Positions 11,139 to 20,703 of a stretch of 64,000 nt of DNA are shown here, one piece after another. The DNA is from Takashimella koratensis (lineage: Eukaryota; Basidiomycota; Tremellomycetes; Trichosporonales; Tetragoniomycetaceae), in contig BCKT01000011.1 of assembly GCA_003116875.1 (NCBI GenBank), forward strand, positions 1,061,771 through 1,125,770, in the 5' to 3' direction. Made by a program: the position numbers and the translations under genes. Below the pieces are notes generated by a model. It worked only from the letters and a program-made list of their open reading frames with translations, was not told where the DNA came from and did no database searches. Each line of letters begins with the position of its first letter. The first letter of the stretch is position 1.

Positions 11139-11910
11139 TCAGGCCGTTCGGTCGGACTGGCCAGCTGCCGTGTCCTCTACTGCGGCATGGCTACCGTCCG
11201 GATGGTCGGAAGCAGATCGTTGGCTCTAAGACAGTGTTAGCCTCATACGCTATCATGTGCTCAAGAAGGGAAGGTCTTGCTCAACCTACTTGAGGAAGAA
11301 ACACCGCAAAGGGATGGTCAACCTCAGCAAAATGTGCATTGACCGCCAACTGTTCTGTTGTAAGTCCCAAGCTGGGATCTTGGGTAGCAAAGATCATCGA
11401 AGTTATGCGAGCCTGGACTTGAGGTGTTCTGTTTATTTCAACGCAGACTGCTAGCCTCGATTGCCTTGACGTCAAGGAATGAGCCTCATCGATGGATTTG
11501 TCCGAATTGTAGACGGATCCTACGTGAAACCAAAACTTGGCCGTGTCTTCCGAGCTTTGCTCCGCCCATTTGGCTCCCGCTCTGGAGTATAACAGACGCA
11601 GGCATGTGTCAATTGGCGGTAGAGCTAAGTAGGATTCGAGATCGACTTACGCTGCCATGTCATTGGAGTCTTCACCCACGCGCTCATGAGATAACTCAGT
11701 GTATACTCTGAAAACTAAACTTACCGACTTGACAATTTCCCAAGACGGATGGCTCGAGTAAGCTAATGTGTCAGGGATACTTTCCTCCTTCCAAGGCAAG
11801 GAGAGGCAGCGATAAACCTTATTTATCACTGCAAATTTGAGACTGTTGGGGTCGTCGGCGACGCTCGGGTAGATAAAATCATTCTCGTGAAGTATCTGGC
11901 TGGAGGACAT
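11139..11910 (-). CDS. WMX family protein 1 (unknown function, intact)
   Basis: I do not recognise the protein. It belongs to the window's lineage-specific WMX family. Four exons give 189 aa: 11725-11910, 11651-11682, 11290-11554 and 11139-11225. Exon 1 (62 codons) carries SLPWKEESIPDTL and ends in phase 0 after HPSWEIVKS. The 32-base micro-exon codes for RVGEDSNDMAA and leaves phase 2. Exon 3 starts SEDTAKFWFHVGSVYN and ends HFAEVDHPFAVFLPQ. Exon 4 is a hydrophilic tail (SDHPDGSHAAVEDTA). WMX2 has the matching blocks EDLSNYWFHLGS and HFELADHHFSMPLP, which confirms exon 3. There is no signal peptide and no membrane segment. If exon 4 is not used, translation stops at 11281 two residues later (163 aa). 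Confidence 0.66.
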
Positions 11911-12457
11911 GCTGCGAAAAAACGGTTTATCTGTAGATTTATGGTAAGTTGGGGGAGTTTGTACCGCCAGGAGAGGAGATATTGCTGATGGGTGTAAATA
12001 TGTCGCTCCACAACTTAGCCTCCGAGGGTTTGAAACTCTGAAGGCCTCGGACCCTTTCGGGAGCGCCAAGAAGAAAGGGGACCGAGTACGAGTCAGCTCG
12101 CCTCTGATGCACTACCATACGAGGAGTCAAGAGGACAAGTCGGAGAGGATAAGTCAAAGGGAGACGAGTTTGCCCACCTCTTGCTCCCTACTATGCCCAA
12201 CGCCTTTGTACTCTGTACACGAAAGGAATAACCTACGCTTTGCATTTTCAAAGGCAAAGTCTCGCCTCAATGGCGTGCTCGTCCGGCCCCAGAAGTCCTC
12301 GAATGGCCACTGTGATCAACCTCCAAAGTCAATGACACTCAGGACTCAATCAAACAGCTCACGGTACGGATGAGTCACAAAAGGCAGAAATCCATGACGA
12401 GTGCCGTAGTCTTGAAGCCGTCGTTGTATCTCGAGACGATGATCTGTGAAAAGCGTC
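11911..12457. other. intergenic between WMX1 and WMX2
   Basis: 547 bases holding the WMX1 promoter and WMX2 3' flank. I see no TATA box of the strength seen at WMX8 and WMX9, and no other gene. Confidence 0.4.
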
Positions 12458-13243
12458 TTAGTCGGGAAAGATGGAGAGACTACTCGGACCGTCGTTGGTC
12501 ACATGCCTCTCCGTGTCGGCATCGCTGGTAGCAGCGCTTACAGTATCTGTCGCCCATTTCAACTAGTACTTTTATAGCCTACACATGCTCATGCTAGAGA
12601 GCGTACTTCCTGTTCCCAGACTCAGACCTACCCCTGGAAGAGGCATAGAGAAGTGATGGTCAGCGAGTTCAAAGTGACTCTCGATCGCCGACTTCGGATC
12701 GTGAATGGTCTCGCGGATCTCGCTGAAGTAGATCTGCGAGTACATCGTCTTGAGGTCTGAAGCGGGGACCTGCGCCCAAGCCCTTGCCTTGCCAAATCTG
12801 ACGAGCAGAGTCGTTCGTTTGAGCATGAGAGGATTGGCCCGCTCCTGAGATGGAGGAGGTTCTTTGCACTCTTTGAGTTCGATGAATTCAAAGAGCGATT
12901 CGATCATCTGCGTGCCCTCACTGGCCTGGTCCGTAGGTTCGAAGGCTGAACCGAGATGAAACCAGTAATTGGACAAGTCTTCCAAGCTTTCCCTGGCTTA
13001 CGACTTCCGCAAGCTGCATTGAAGATAGACCATTGTCAAGTGATCTTGGTGGTAGACGGAGTGGTGGATAGACTTACGCACCAACATACCCCGACCGCTC
13101 ACCCAAGCGCTGATCAAGGCTAGTCCGCCAAGCGAATACTTCAAGAACACCAGTGTGTCAGGAACGCCTATGTAATCAGGCGAGCGCCTGTAAAAACAAT
13201 AGCAGATCCCAATGTTGCCGAGATTTGAGACTAATGGGTTCAT
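12458..13243 (-). CDS. WMX family protein 2 (exon 2 unresolved)
   Basis: Unknown function, WMX family. Supported parts are exon 1 (13103-13243, 47 codons), exon 3 (12632-12986) and exon 4 (12458-12562). Exon 1 ends GVPDTLVFLKYSLGG then LALISAW at a GTGAGC donor in phase 0; its PDTL block matches WMX1, but the LPW block is missing, so the N-terminus may be shortened or wrong. Exon 3 begins LEDLSNYWFHLGSAFEP and ends HFELADHHFSMPLPG at a GTAGGT donor. Exon 4 is a hydrophilic 34-aa tail (TSDADTERHVTNDGPSS). Exon 3 needs a phase-2 entry, but I find no micro-exon between 12987 and 13102 that supplies it without a stop. The copy may be decaying. Confidence 0.5.
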
Positions 13244-13767
13244 CGTCCTCGCTCAGGACGAGAAAACTCGCATAATTGACTTTCCCGATGATCGGAATTA
13301 TGACTACGAACACGAAGTGTCATTCCCCTTCTTGAGATCTGTGAGTAACCTGAGAGAGAACGCACAAAATCTAGGGGAGATAACCCGTCTCTGATTTGAC
13401 CAAGCAGCTGTCAGATATGAATTGAGAAGGCATGATATCCATTCTGGGTCGTCAAGAAGGGAGAGAGAGAATCCGCGCCCACCTCAGGAGAAGTATCAGC
13501 GGTATTTGTAAAATGTATCAAAAGATTGGTCCACGATTTGCATTTCTCCAGTCAACTCCCCTCCCCAATGATGTGCTCGCCTCTTCATTCTCTGACTCGC
13601 AGAAAGAAGGCCTCCCCTCCTCCCCCCCAAACCCCTTTCCTTCCCCTTCCTTCAGATTCAGTACTTGTGCAAACGAAACGCGGTACAAAGAGCGGCAAGA
13701 GACGGTATGATGAAAAGGCCGGTCGTGGTAGGACTTGGTACTCGTCTTCTCTAATACAGAGCCGGCT
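13244..13767. other. intergenic between WMX2 and WMX3
   Basis: 524 bases with the WMX2 upstream region and the WMX3 3' flank. It includes a C-rich stretch near 13615-13650. Long open frames here have no family match and look like chance. Confidence 0.4.
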
Positions 13768-14782
13768 CTACTCGGGAGCCAGCGAGGCGTCGTCGGCTCC
13801 GGGAGTCGATTCCTTCTCGGTGGGGGCTGAGTCTGCCCCATCAAGAGTCAGTGTCGTGATTTCGGAAATCGGTTCATCGTCGCTGGGAGTCGGAGCCGCC
13901 GCTCTGGGAATTCGACCTTGTCCGACGAAAATTGTCGCATCCGCGCTGACAATCGAGCCAGCCTCCCTGGAGGGCGACTCGACCTTGCTGAGAGTCGGAG
14001 CTGCGTCGATGTCGCAAAGAGAGAGGCAGGACTGCCACTGTCAGTGCCTTGACACACAATAAAGAGGAAACCCCCCTTGGAACATTCACTCTAACCTACC
14101 TCTTTCACAGCCTTCGTGAAGGAATGCTCGCCCTTTTGCTGCCACTCAGCAATCTCAGCAATCGCTTCGTGTTCCTCGAAAATGGCTTCGGCTTCAACCG
14201 TGTTTTTGTCAGCCTCGAATATGTAACAAGGATGAATTGACATCGTCACTGGAGCGGTGTCAGGCTCGCTCTGATCTTTGGTGAACTGCACCGTGGCGGC
14301 GAGCCACACGGTGGATGCGGTGTCCCTCCCTGTGGGATCGGAGATTGTGCCGAAGGCACTATGTGAGTGTCGAAACCTTCAGGGCACATCTGTCCAAGCT
14401 TTTTCTCGGTCCTAGAGTACAGCCAGAAGGTGTGAGTGGCATGGAAAAGATCTGGTATGAATTTCAATTTGGGACTTACGCTGGGAGGTCGGTGATTCTC
14501 CTCTCCTGTCGAAGATGAAATCATGTGATCAATATTTTCTACCCCAGATTTTTTACTGAATTATATTGTACGTACCGAAGGAATTTCGTCCCACCCGCTG
14601 TAGCTCGAGCATCTCCACGCTCCGACATCTTCGGTCTTCCAAGGCACCTCAAACTTTGTCCCAATCAGACCAGTCAGCAGGTCATCGAAGCCCCCAGCCT
14701 CGTGTTCGGCGCTGGGGTAGATGCTGCGATGTTTCCAGAGTGTGGGTAAGGTCTGGTTGGATGCTTCGGTGGGAGCGGACAT
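13768..14782 (-). CDS. WMX family protein 3 (intact, acidic tail)
   Basis: Unknown function, WMX family. Four exons give 242 aa: 14576-14782, 14480-14505, 14100-14325 and 13768-14037. Exon 1 (69 codons) has GTKFEVPWKTEDVGAW and ends SGWDEIPS in phase 0. The micro-exon is 26 bases (ERRITDLPA), phase 0 to 2. Exon 3 begins DTASTVWLAATVQFTKD, matching the FWFHVGS strand of WMX1, and ends KAVKE at a GTAGGT donor. Exon 4 is a 90-codon acidic, S/P/T-rich tail (for example SDDEPISEITTLTLDGADS). Every splice site is GT-AG and the phases agree with WMX1 and WMX4. Without exon 4 the frame stops at 14091. Confidence 0.64.
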
Positions 14783-15280
14783 GTTGCAGAAAATTGAAGG
14801 TCAATCATTGCGAGACGACTTGAGAGTGATTGCATAACAACAAAAAGGGGGGGTCGCCTCCTGGGACATTGTAAAGCCTCGCTCTACAGCTATCCCTAGC
14901 AGTTCTCTCTGACTAGTAGAGACGGCGCTAAATCCTTTCTGTGGTGCCGAGAAGGGAAGGGGTGGTCTGGGCCCACCTCTGGTGGAGCGCAATGTTGACA
15001 ATGTTTTTCCACGGCTTGAAAGGATCGGTGTCATGATTTGCATTCTCCCATATCGACTTTCAAGTGGAATGGCGTGCTTGCCTCCCCCCCCCCCCCCCCC
15101 CCCCCCCCCCTTTCCCCCTCCCTCTCTTCCCCAACCTCCCAAATCGTCCTCCCCCCAACACTCAGAGCCCAAGCGTCCCAAGAAAGCGGGAAGGACGCGA
15201 GCCAAACTTTGGATGAGTACAGTAGCCAAAATGTACTATACTGTAGAGTATGTGCATTGAGTCTAATGCGAAAAAAACCT
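14783..15280. other. WMX3 upstream region with a poly-C tract
   Basis: 498 bases between WMX3 and WMX4. It carries a C27 run at 15084-15110 followed by more C-rich sequence, about 300 bases upstream of the WMX3 start. I see no gene. Proline- or glycine-rich frames across the tract are artefacts. Confidence 0.5.
15084..15110. repeat. C27 homopolymer
   Basis: An uninterrupted C run on the plus strand between WMX3 and WMX4. Its length may be inexact, as with any long homopolymer. Confidence 0.9.
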
Positions 15281-16138
15281 CTACTCGGTGAAGAGACTCG
15301 GGTCTCGCTCCACGAGGCCTGTTTCTGCCTCCAGAACATCCATGTCATCCAAGTCTGCCTCAGTGATGATAATGGCTTCTGCCTCGGTGGGGACTGACTT
15401 CTCCTCTTCGGGAGCATTGAGGTTGGTGGTCTGCTGAGTCCGCCTGAACTGGCACACAGTCAGCTTGTAGCTCGACAATGTGTTAAAGAAGTGGCCACAA
15501 ATATGACATCAAACGCACTTGTATGTGTGCTTCCACGAAGGGATGCTGCTGTCCCTCGCTTGTCCGCATCCAATCGCGAATTTGGATCCTTGAAGAGTCC
15601 GAGAGCAATTCGTTTGGAGCGTAAACAGGACGGATAGTCACAGTCACTTTTGGAAACTCAGGAATGCTCAGGTCTCTCGTCAAGGTGACATAAGCGAGAA
15701 GCAGTGCTCTAAGCCTCCGGCGAACTCGTTTGACGTTGTTGGTAACCGACCCAACTTGAAGGCGGTACGTTTCCGAGTCCAGTTGGGATTCCTCTGTCCA
15801 CGTCTTCTTCAGCCTGAGAACACAGTGATGAGCTGAATTCAAGACACCTAGGGGATCACCGGATGTTCCTGTTCTACTTACGCCTCAAAATCAGTCTCTC
15901 GGTCACTGAGACGCTGAGACAAGTTAACATGGCAATCGCCCCATAATTGACCTACTGAAGGGACGAGCTTCCAAGACGAATGACTTCAACATAACAACGA
16001 CTCCCCAATTTCTCTCCTTTTCCATGGCAAGCGTAACTCATGGCTCACCACACATGTGAGACTCCATTCGAGACTGTAGATTTCGTCCTCCGTACCGGGG
16101 ACGATGAGCTCAGTATTGGGTGGGATGACCTCGGACAT
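15281..16138 (-). pseudogene. WMX family copy 4, intact apart from one in-frame TGA
   Basis: Unknown function, WMX family. Four exons keep frame and splice sites: 15956-16138, 15882-15913 (32 bases, RLSDRETDFEA), 15519-15813 and 15281-15448. Exon 1 has VVSHELRLPWKRREIGES, then TGA at 15986-15988 (codon 51), then SHSSWKLVPS and a GTAGGT donor in phase 0. Exon 3 has the family block ETYRLQVGSVTNN and ends HPFVEAHIQ. Exon 4 is a strongly acidic tail (EEEKSVPTEAEA, then ITEADLDDMDVLEAE). Apart from the TGA the gene is complete at 226 codons. It is either a young pseudogene or a gene read through at the stop. The three downstream exons remain open, so the stop must be recent or tolerated. Confidence 0.6.
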
Positions 16139-16791
16139 GTCGAGAACGAAAGCTTTCAAACTTTTGGCCGACGTGAGTGAGAAGTTTTGCAAGGGCAAAG
16201 AGAGGAATGAAAACTGCCCCGAGTCGTTGACTGATCGCTGCGCAGACCCTCTCAATAACTACGCCTTCCAGTCGGAAATTGATTTTTACCTCCTCGCGGG
16301 GAGGGAATGCAGTGAGGTGGGTCGCTCAATTTGCTGAGGCGAACGAGCAGAATTGTTCCACGAGATGAAAGGATTAGAGAATGCCGCATATTTAGTGGTA
16401 CAGTCCGTCTAACACAACAGAGCCCTTTCGAATGCACCCACTACCGGTTGAGATCTTCTCGCCCAGCCAATTCTGATGAGCAGAATCCACTTGAGGTCAG
16501 AATAACATCACCTCACGACGATTGATAGCCGGTCTCTTGGCAACCGGTCATTTGAATGTCTTTATGAGTGGTTTCTCGAACGCTCCAATAAGTGAAATTG
16601 GAACAGCAGAAGAGACTCCTTCATGTTGATACCAAGGAACAGATATGACTACACGATACCCAGTGAGCCCTCTTTACACGCAAGCCTCCCTTTCGACTTT
16701 CGCGAACCTATCACTCTCTTTCGACTTTCGCGAACCTAACAACGGTAAATTTTCACACCCTTCTCGACCAGGATACCAGAAATGCCATTGC
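16139..16791. other. intergenic between WMX4 and WMX5
   Basis: 653 bases without a supported gene. It contains a short direct repeat at 16690-16738 and the WMX4 upstream region. Confidence 0.4.
16690..16738. repeat. 21-bp direct repeat, period 28
   Basis: The 21-base unit starting CTTTCGACTTTCGCGAACC occurs at 16690-16710 and again at 16718-16738 without mismatch. It looks like a local tandem duplication downstream of WMX5. Confidence 0.8.
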
Positions 16792-17844
16792 TCAGTCAAT
16801 GCGAGAGATCGCTTCCTGGGACGGAACGCCAAGTTGAGCCAACCAAACGAAGAAGCCAGTCACTTGCTCCAGGATGGTGACCTTGCTCTGAATGAGAACG
16901 TTGCTTTGGAAGAATTCCGCAATCATCCTCCCGTCGTTTTCCGTGTCATTTTCCAGGGATCCTGTCAGCTATGGCGTCTGAGGACGCCTGAAGCGGTCCG
17001 AGCGGTCCCGAAGTACCTGGGATGCCGAGAGGGGACCGAGCGGGGTGGCGTAGGCCGAGGCCACGGAGAACAATAAGACCACTTGTAGGGGCGATGCAGC
17101 GCTGCGGCGCACGGGCCCGCGAGCGGCTGCGGCCGCGGAGAACAACGGGGATGCATGAACAACGCGCAAGCGGTCGAGGCCGACCTGGTGGAGTTAAATA
17201 GCAGCCTGTAGCGTCGAGAGATGAATCCCCCACCCGTTGAAACCTAACAGATCCAAACCCAAAATTGATTTCCATTCGAGGCCCGAAACGGCTTTCTTCG
17301 AGCACACTGGCTGGGCCTCTTGTAGTAACGACGTCCACCTCGACAAAGGATGATTTCGCGAGGATCCCGTAAAGACTTGGTCGGGAAGGGTCGGTGATTC
17401 TCGTGACGAAAATTGTGCCAAGGAGCCAGGTTCTTTCACCTTGTTCAGAATCCTCCTCTTGGGCTAAGCCAAGGCCGGTGATCCTTGCACGATGATGATT
17501 AGCAAACATTTTTCTCTAACTCTGTCACTTCTTACCTTTTCCAGGCATCTGCTTTGGAGCCGCAACGCTGGGGATGATTATCAGGTTGATACCCTCAAAG
17601 AGTTTTCTAAGCGACTTACTGAGGCAACGGCTTCCCAGCAGGTATCTGGCTTGAATGTGACTGTGATTCCGTCCTTAGTAACAGTCTTTTCGATCCAAGG
17701 AAGACGGAGAGAGAGACTCATCAAGTCGGCCACAGCGGCGATTCTGTGGTCTCGGGTTTTTAATGGGTGCGTCAATACGCCACCCATCACTCTCACACCT
17801 CGAACGTTGTGAGTGCTTGAGGATGTGGAGGCATCCTCGGACAT
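16792..17844 (-). pseudogene. WMX family copy 5, split by mobile element copy A
   Basis: Unknown function, WMX family. Exon 1 is 17620-17844 (75 codons; LSLRLPWIEKTVTKDGITV, ending CWEAVAS, phase 0). The micro-exon is 17536-17567 (32 bases, RCGSKADAWK). Exon 3 starts at 17432 after an AAAG acceptor with TWLLGTIFVTRITD. It is interrupted at 17248 by a 284-bp element. With the element and one 8-base flank removed, exon 3 continues in frame for 52 codons (LENDTENDGRMIAEFF onward) to TGA at 16792-16794, about 201 aa in all. As it stands the frame runs through the whole element and then shifts, giving a stop at 16946. The locus is therefore probably dead, or makes a chimeric protein. Confidence 0.55.
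16965..17248. mobile_element. non-autonomous DNA element, copy A (284 bp)
   Basis: This copy matches a second one at 43004-43227 in the same orientation. Shared blocks include the left end TCAG-x-TAT...CG...GAGGAC, an inner block reading CCGAGCGGGGTGGCG, and a right end reading TAGCAG...GCGTCGAG-x-GATG, then GAAACCTAAC. The flanks GGATCCTG and AGATCCAA share GATCC in register, as in a worn 8-bp target duplication. The ends form only a weak inverted repeat (about 7 of 10: TCAGGTATCA-like against TTAGGTTTCT-like). It encodes no transposase and is clearly GC-richer than its surroundings. An 8-bp duplication points to a hAT-type source; this is inference. Confidence 0.68.
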
Positions 17845-18514
17845 GTTGTGCTTTGACGAGGAAATGAAGGTAAAAATGTATGTGAAAGTTGTATCCAAGG
17901 GAAGGTGCTGAAGAGGTGGTGGTACGAAAATGTTGGGATTGGGGGGTTTGCGTTTCCCACCGACCTGCTTAAATAATCCAGCCCTAAGCTATACATTGCT
18001 GTACCGCGACGAGACGCTGACCACCCCCTCGAGTGGACACAAAGGTTGAATGGTGCTCGTGCTCCACTTTTTCTTACTGGGTAGGAGGAGAGCAGTAGGG
18101 TGAATTTAAAAAACAAGTCACTTGACAAGGGATGGCGGGAGATCTGAACAACAAGTCAAGCAAAACATGGACCCAGCTCCATTCCTCTGGAAATTTGAAA
18201 ATCCCGAGGCTGATCCTTCGAGATGACGCTGCCCAGCGCAAGTGGAGTGTGCACCCGCTCTCATGCGCATTACAGACTCGAAGACTGGGGAAGGCGAAGC
18301 TCAGACAAGGGTTGTTTGGTTGTTTGCAAGCAGAGCAGCCTTTCAACTACATCAGCGGTTGTACTGGACAGCCACCAGAGTATGAATGTACGAGTCGACT
18401 GCTCCCTCCCTTGACCTTCACCCACCCACTACCAACCAGTAACCCTTCCACCTCCCACCAAGACTTCGCCGCGACGAGGGAACGCCTCGACATGAAACTC
18501 GAATCGTGAGACGA
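17845..18514. other. intergenic between WMX5 and WMX6
   Basis: 670 bases. A TATTTAAG box (minus strand, 17968-17975) lies about 125 bases upstream of the WMX5 start. I see no supported gene. Confidence 0.4.
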
Positions 18515-19266
18515 TCAGTTCGGCTGAGACATTGACTCGCGATCAGGCAGTGTGCAATTCAAAGATGAGGTTCCGGTGGTTCGGCCCTGTATGAAGCTCT
18601 GCATCGAAGTGAAGAGAGGATTCCCCGAATCCATCGGCGGGGTGATCGTGAGGGTGAGGGACAGGTCGCGGCTTGAGATTACCACTTCCTGGGCGCTTGC
18701 AGAGCGAATGTCCGGGGAGAGAACCCTTCCCGGAGCGCTCGATTCGGTGTAAACCAGCCTCGCTATCACTGTGAACAACGGCCGATGCGACTCTTCGGCT
18801 TCGGCCCCAGAAGTCGGGAAGAAAGCTTCAATCAACCAGAAGGATTCGTCAGGGGGGCGAGTGGAAATGCCCGATTCGAACAAATCAAACACTCTGATGA
18901 ACTCAGCAAGATTCTGCACGGTGGCCAGCAGCAACAATCAAAATGGACAACTTACCCTTGGCCGCGCTCGTCTCGTTGTCAACATCCTAGATCAGGAAGT
19001 CAGTTAGACGTTTGACCGGTGGACCTTACGACAGTGAGACTCTGCCATTCCGGATGGAGATTGAAGACAAGGCTTGGCACCGCGTCTTCCTTCCAGGGAG
19101 TTTTGAGTTTGAGCTTGAACGCGAGGCTCATGTAGCTCGCCACCGTTTGTTGCCACGCAAGAGGAAACTGGGGTGGGACGTGTACCTCAGATATTTTTGA
19201 GGTGACGAGCTCTGGATACTTCCGAATCAGGCTGGAGATGTTCCCAACGACTTTCTTCAGACTCAT
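18515..19266 (-). CDS. WMX family protein 6
   Basis: Unknown function, WMX family. Proposed exons are 19030-19266, 18956-18986 and 18515-18891, giving 214 aa. Exon 1 (79 codons) has SLAFKLKLKTPWKEDAVPS and ends FNLHPEWQSLTVV in phase 0. The micro-exon is 31 bases (DVDNETSAAK), so exon 3 must begin in phase 1; the CAGAG acceptor at 18892 gives that. Exon 3 contains PDESFWLIEAFFPT, the counterpart of the FWFHVGS strand, then SHRPLFTVIARLVYTE. The micro-exon length differs from the usual 32, so either the acceptor of exon 3 moved or a one-base indel occurred. The start is the second ATG of the frame (19266); the upstream frame crosses a G tract and is poly-proline. Confidence 0.52.
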
Positions 19267-20035
19267 TGTTGAACGGTGAAAAATCGGCTCAAGTAGTGGG
19301 GGATTTGGAAGAGTAGGAAAGCTGATCGGGAGAGGGGAGGGGGGGGGGGGGGGCAAATTTCGTGAGTGTTCTTAAAAGAGAAAGTTATTTCAGCATAGAA
19401 GGCATGAGGGAATANACCTCAAAGGTGATGGGTAAGCCAGTGTCAGCTCTTCACGTTCAGGTAACAGGAGAGAGGAGGATGTGCGCGTTGCTCAGAGCCT
19501 GTCAACAATGGATTGTTCTTCACTGTCCAGAACTAGTGTCTCGACCCGAGTTTACCTGTCTTTCGAACACCCAAGCTCTACTCTTTGACCGGCTGTAACG
19601 CTAGCCGCTCCCGGTCGTGGACAACACGGTTCAGCTGTTAACCTTTCGTAGAGCCTCACAAAGGTTGCAACGCGATTCTCATAAATCATGATGGAGACGT
19701 AGAACGACGTCATTGCCAAACTTGCTTGCCGTTTGTACTTTCCTTTCAGACAGAGGTGGTGAAGGTGAACTGTGCATGCCGTCAGCTTTGAGGAAGAGGA
19801 GAAACGCGGCTGCGGATCGATGTCATGTCCCCCCCCCCCCCCCCAAACACACACTACCACTTCGTGGAGATATTATGAAGGAACCGTAGCCTGGTGGCTG
19901 CGAGGGAACAGCGATGGAGGATAGCAGGGATGGATGTCATGGGACAACTTTTCTTTCAGCCGTCACCACCGTATGCCATCCCCACAATGTTCCTTCTCCG
20001 AGGCATGCAGACCGCGCTATGAAATAACGATCAAT
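19267..20035. other. intergenic with G and C tracts
   Basis: 769 bases without a supported gene. It holds a G15 run at 19339-19353, one ambiguous base at 19415 and a C16 run at 19829-19844. Confidence 0.5.
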
Positions 20036-20703
20036 TCAAGCAAAGATCCTTAAAAAACACATCTGAAACCTCATCTGATGGAAATGTAGAGCTTTCGGGA
20101 AAGGCCCAACATTTCCGGGATATCGGGACATGTATCGCTTCCTCGCCTGGAGCGTCACCTGTCGCAGGATAGTGAGGCGCTCTTCCATCTTTCGTAGAGA
20201 TTCGTTCCACTTGCAGCCTCGCACCCACGAGGCAAGACGCAGCTGCTGATTTTGAGACATCCCTGGAAACTTCCGTCAGCTTATTCCGATGTACATCGTT
20301 CGGACCCAGGTCTTCTCTTTAGAATTGTCCATGTGATTTGAAAAGGTCCACTAGCCTTGAACATGGCGTCAGATACGCTGCAAAGCGTGTCAGACATCTC
20401 ACTCGCCAACGAGCGTCATCGACGAGGTTCCGTTGTCGCTGCACTTTGTTAGTCGCCATGCAATACTCCACATGCGAGTATTACCCTTTGCTTCTGATAC
20501 TCACGTCGTAAACCAGCTCCCAGTCTGCGTGTGGAGTGAATACAAGCCCGCACACATCGACTTGTTTTCATGGAAGGTGCAGAACGTGACTGACTTCGAG
20601 GGTGATGGCGTCCATCCAGTCGTTGTTGTCCTTGGAGGGAACGACGACAGGATCTGAGGTCTTTGGAGCTCGAGGTAATGATGGAAAGTGCTGGACGGGG
20701 ACC
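20036..20703 (-). pseudogene. WMX family copy 7, decayed
   Basis: Clear relics of a WMX gene. Exon 1 reads VVVPSKDNNDWMDAI, EVSHVLHLP, stop (TGA), KQVDVCGLVFTPHADWELVYD and then a GTGAGT donor. The TGA sits exactly where other copies have the Trp of LPW, so a TGG to TGA change is the simplest explanation. The ATG at 20710 is in a different frame, so the start is lost too. A micro-exon relic (RQRNLVDDARWR) follows a GCAG acceptor near 20443. An exon 3 relic has KTWVRTMYIGIS followed by another TGA. With two stops and a lost start this copy is not functional. Confidence 0.6.

Noticed and set aside
15038..15417. Proline-rich plus-strand and glycine-rich minus-strand frames
   Set aside because: They cross the C27 homopolymer; no splice or family support.
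16965..17248. Element A/B as a tRNA-derived SINE
   Set aside because: No poly-A or simple-repeat tail, no clear A and B boxes, and the 8-bp duplication is typical of hAT elements instead.
16946..17509. 187-codon minus-strand frame as a separate gene
   Set aside because: It is a chimera: WMX5 exon 3 joined to element copy A. The element part is GC-rich and has no protein features.
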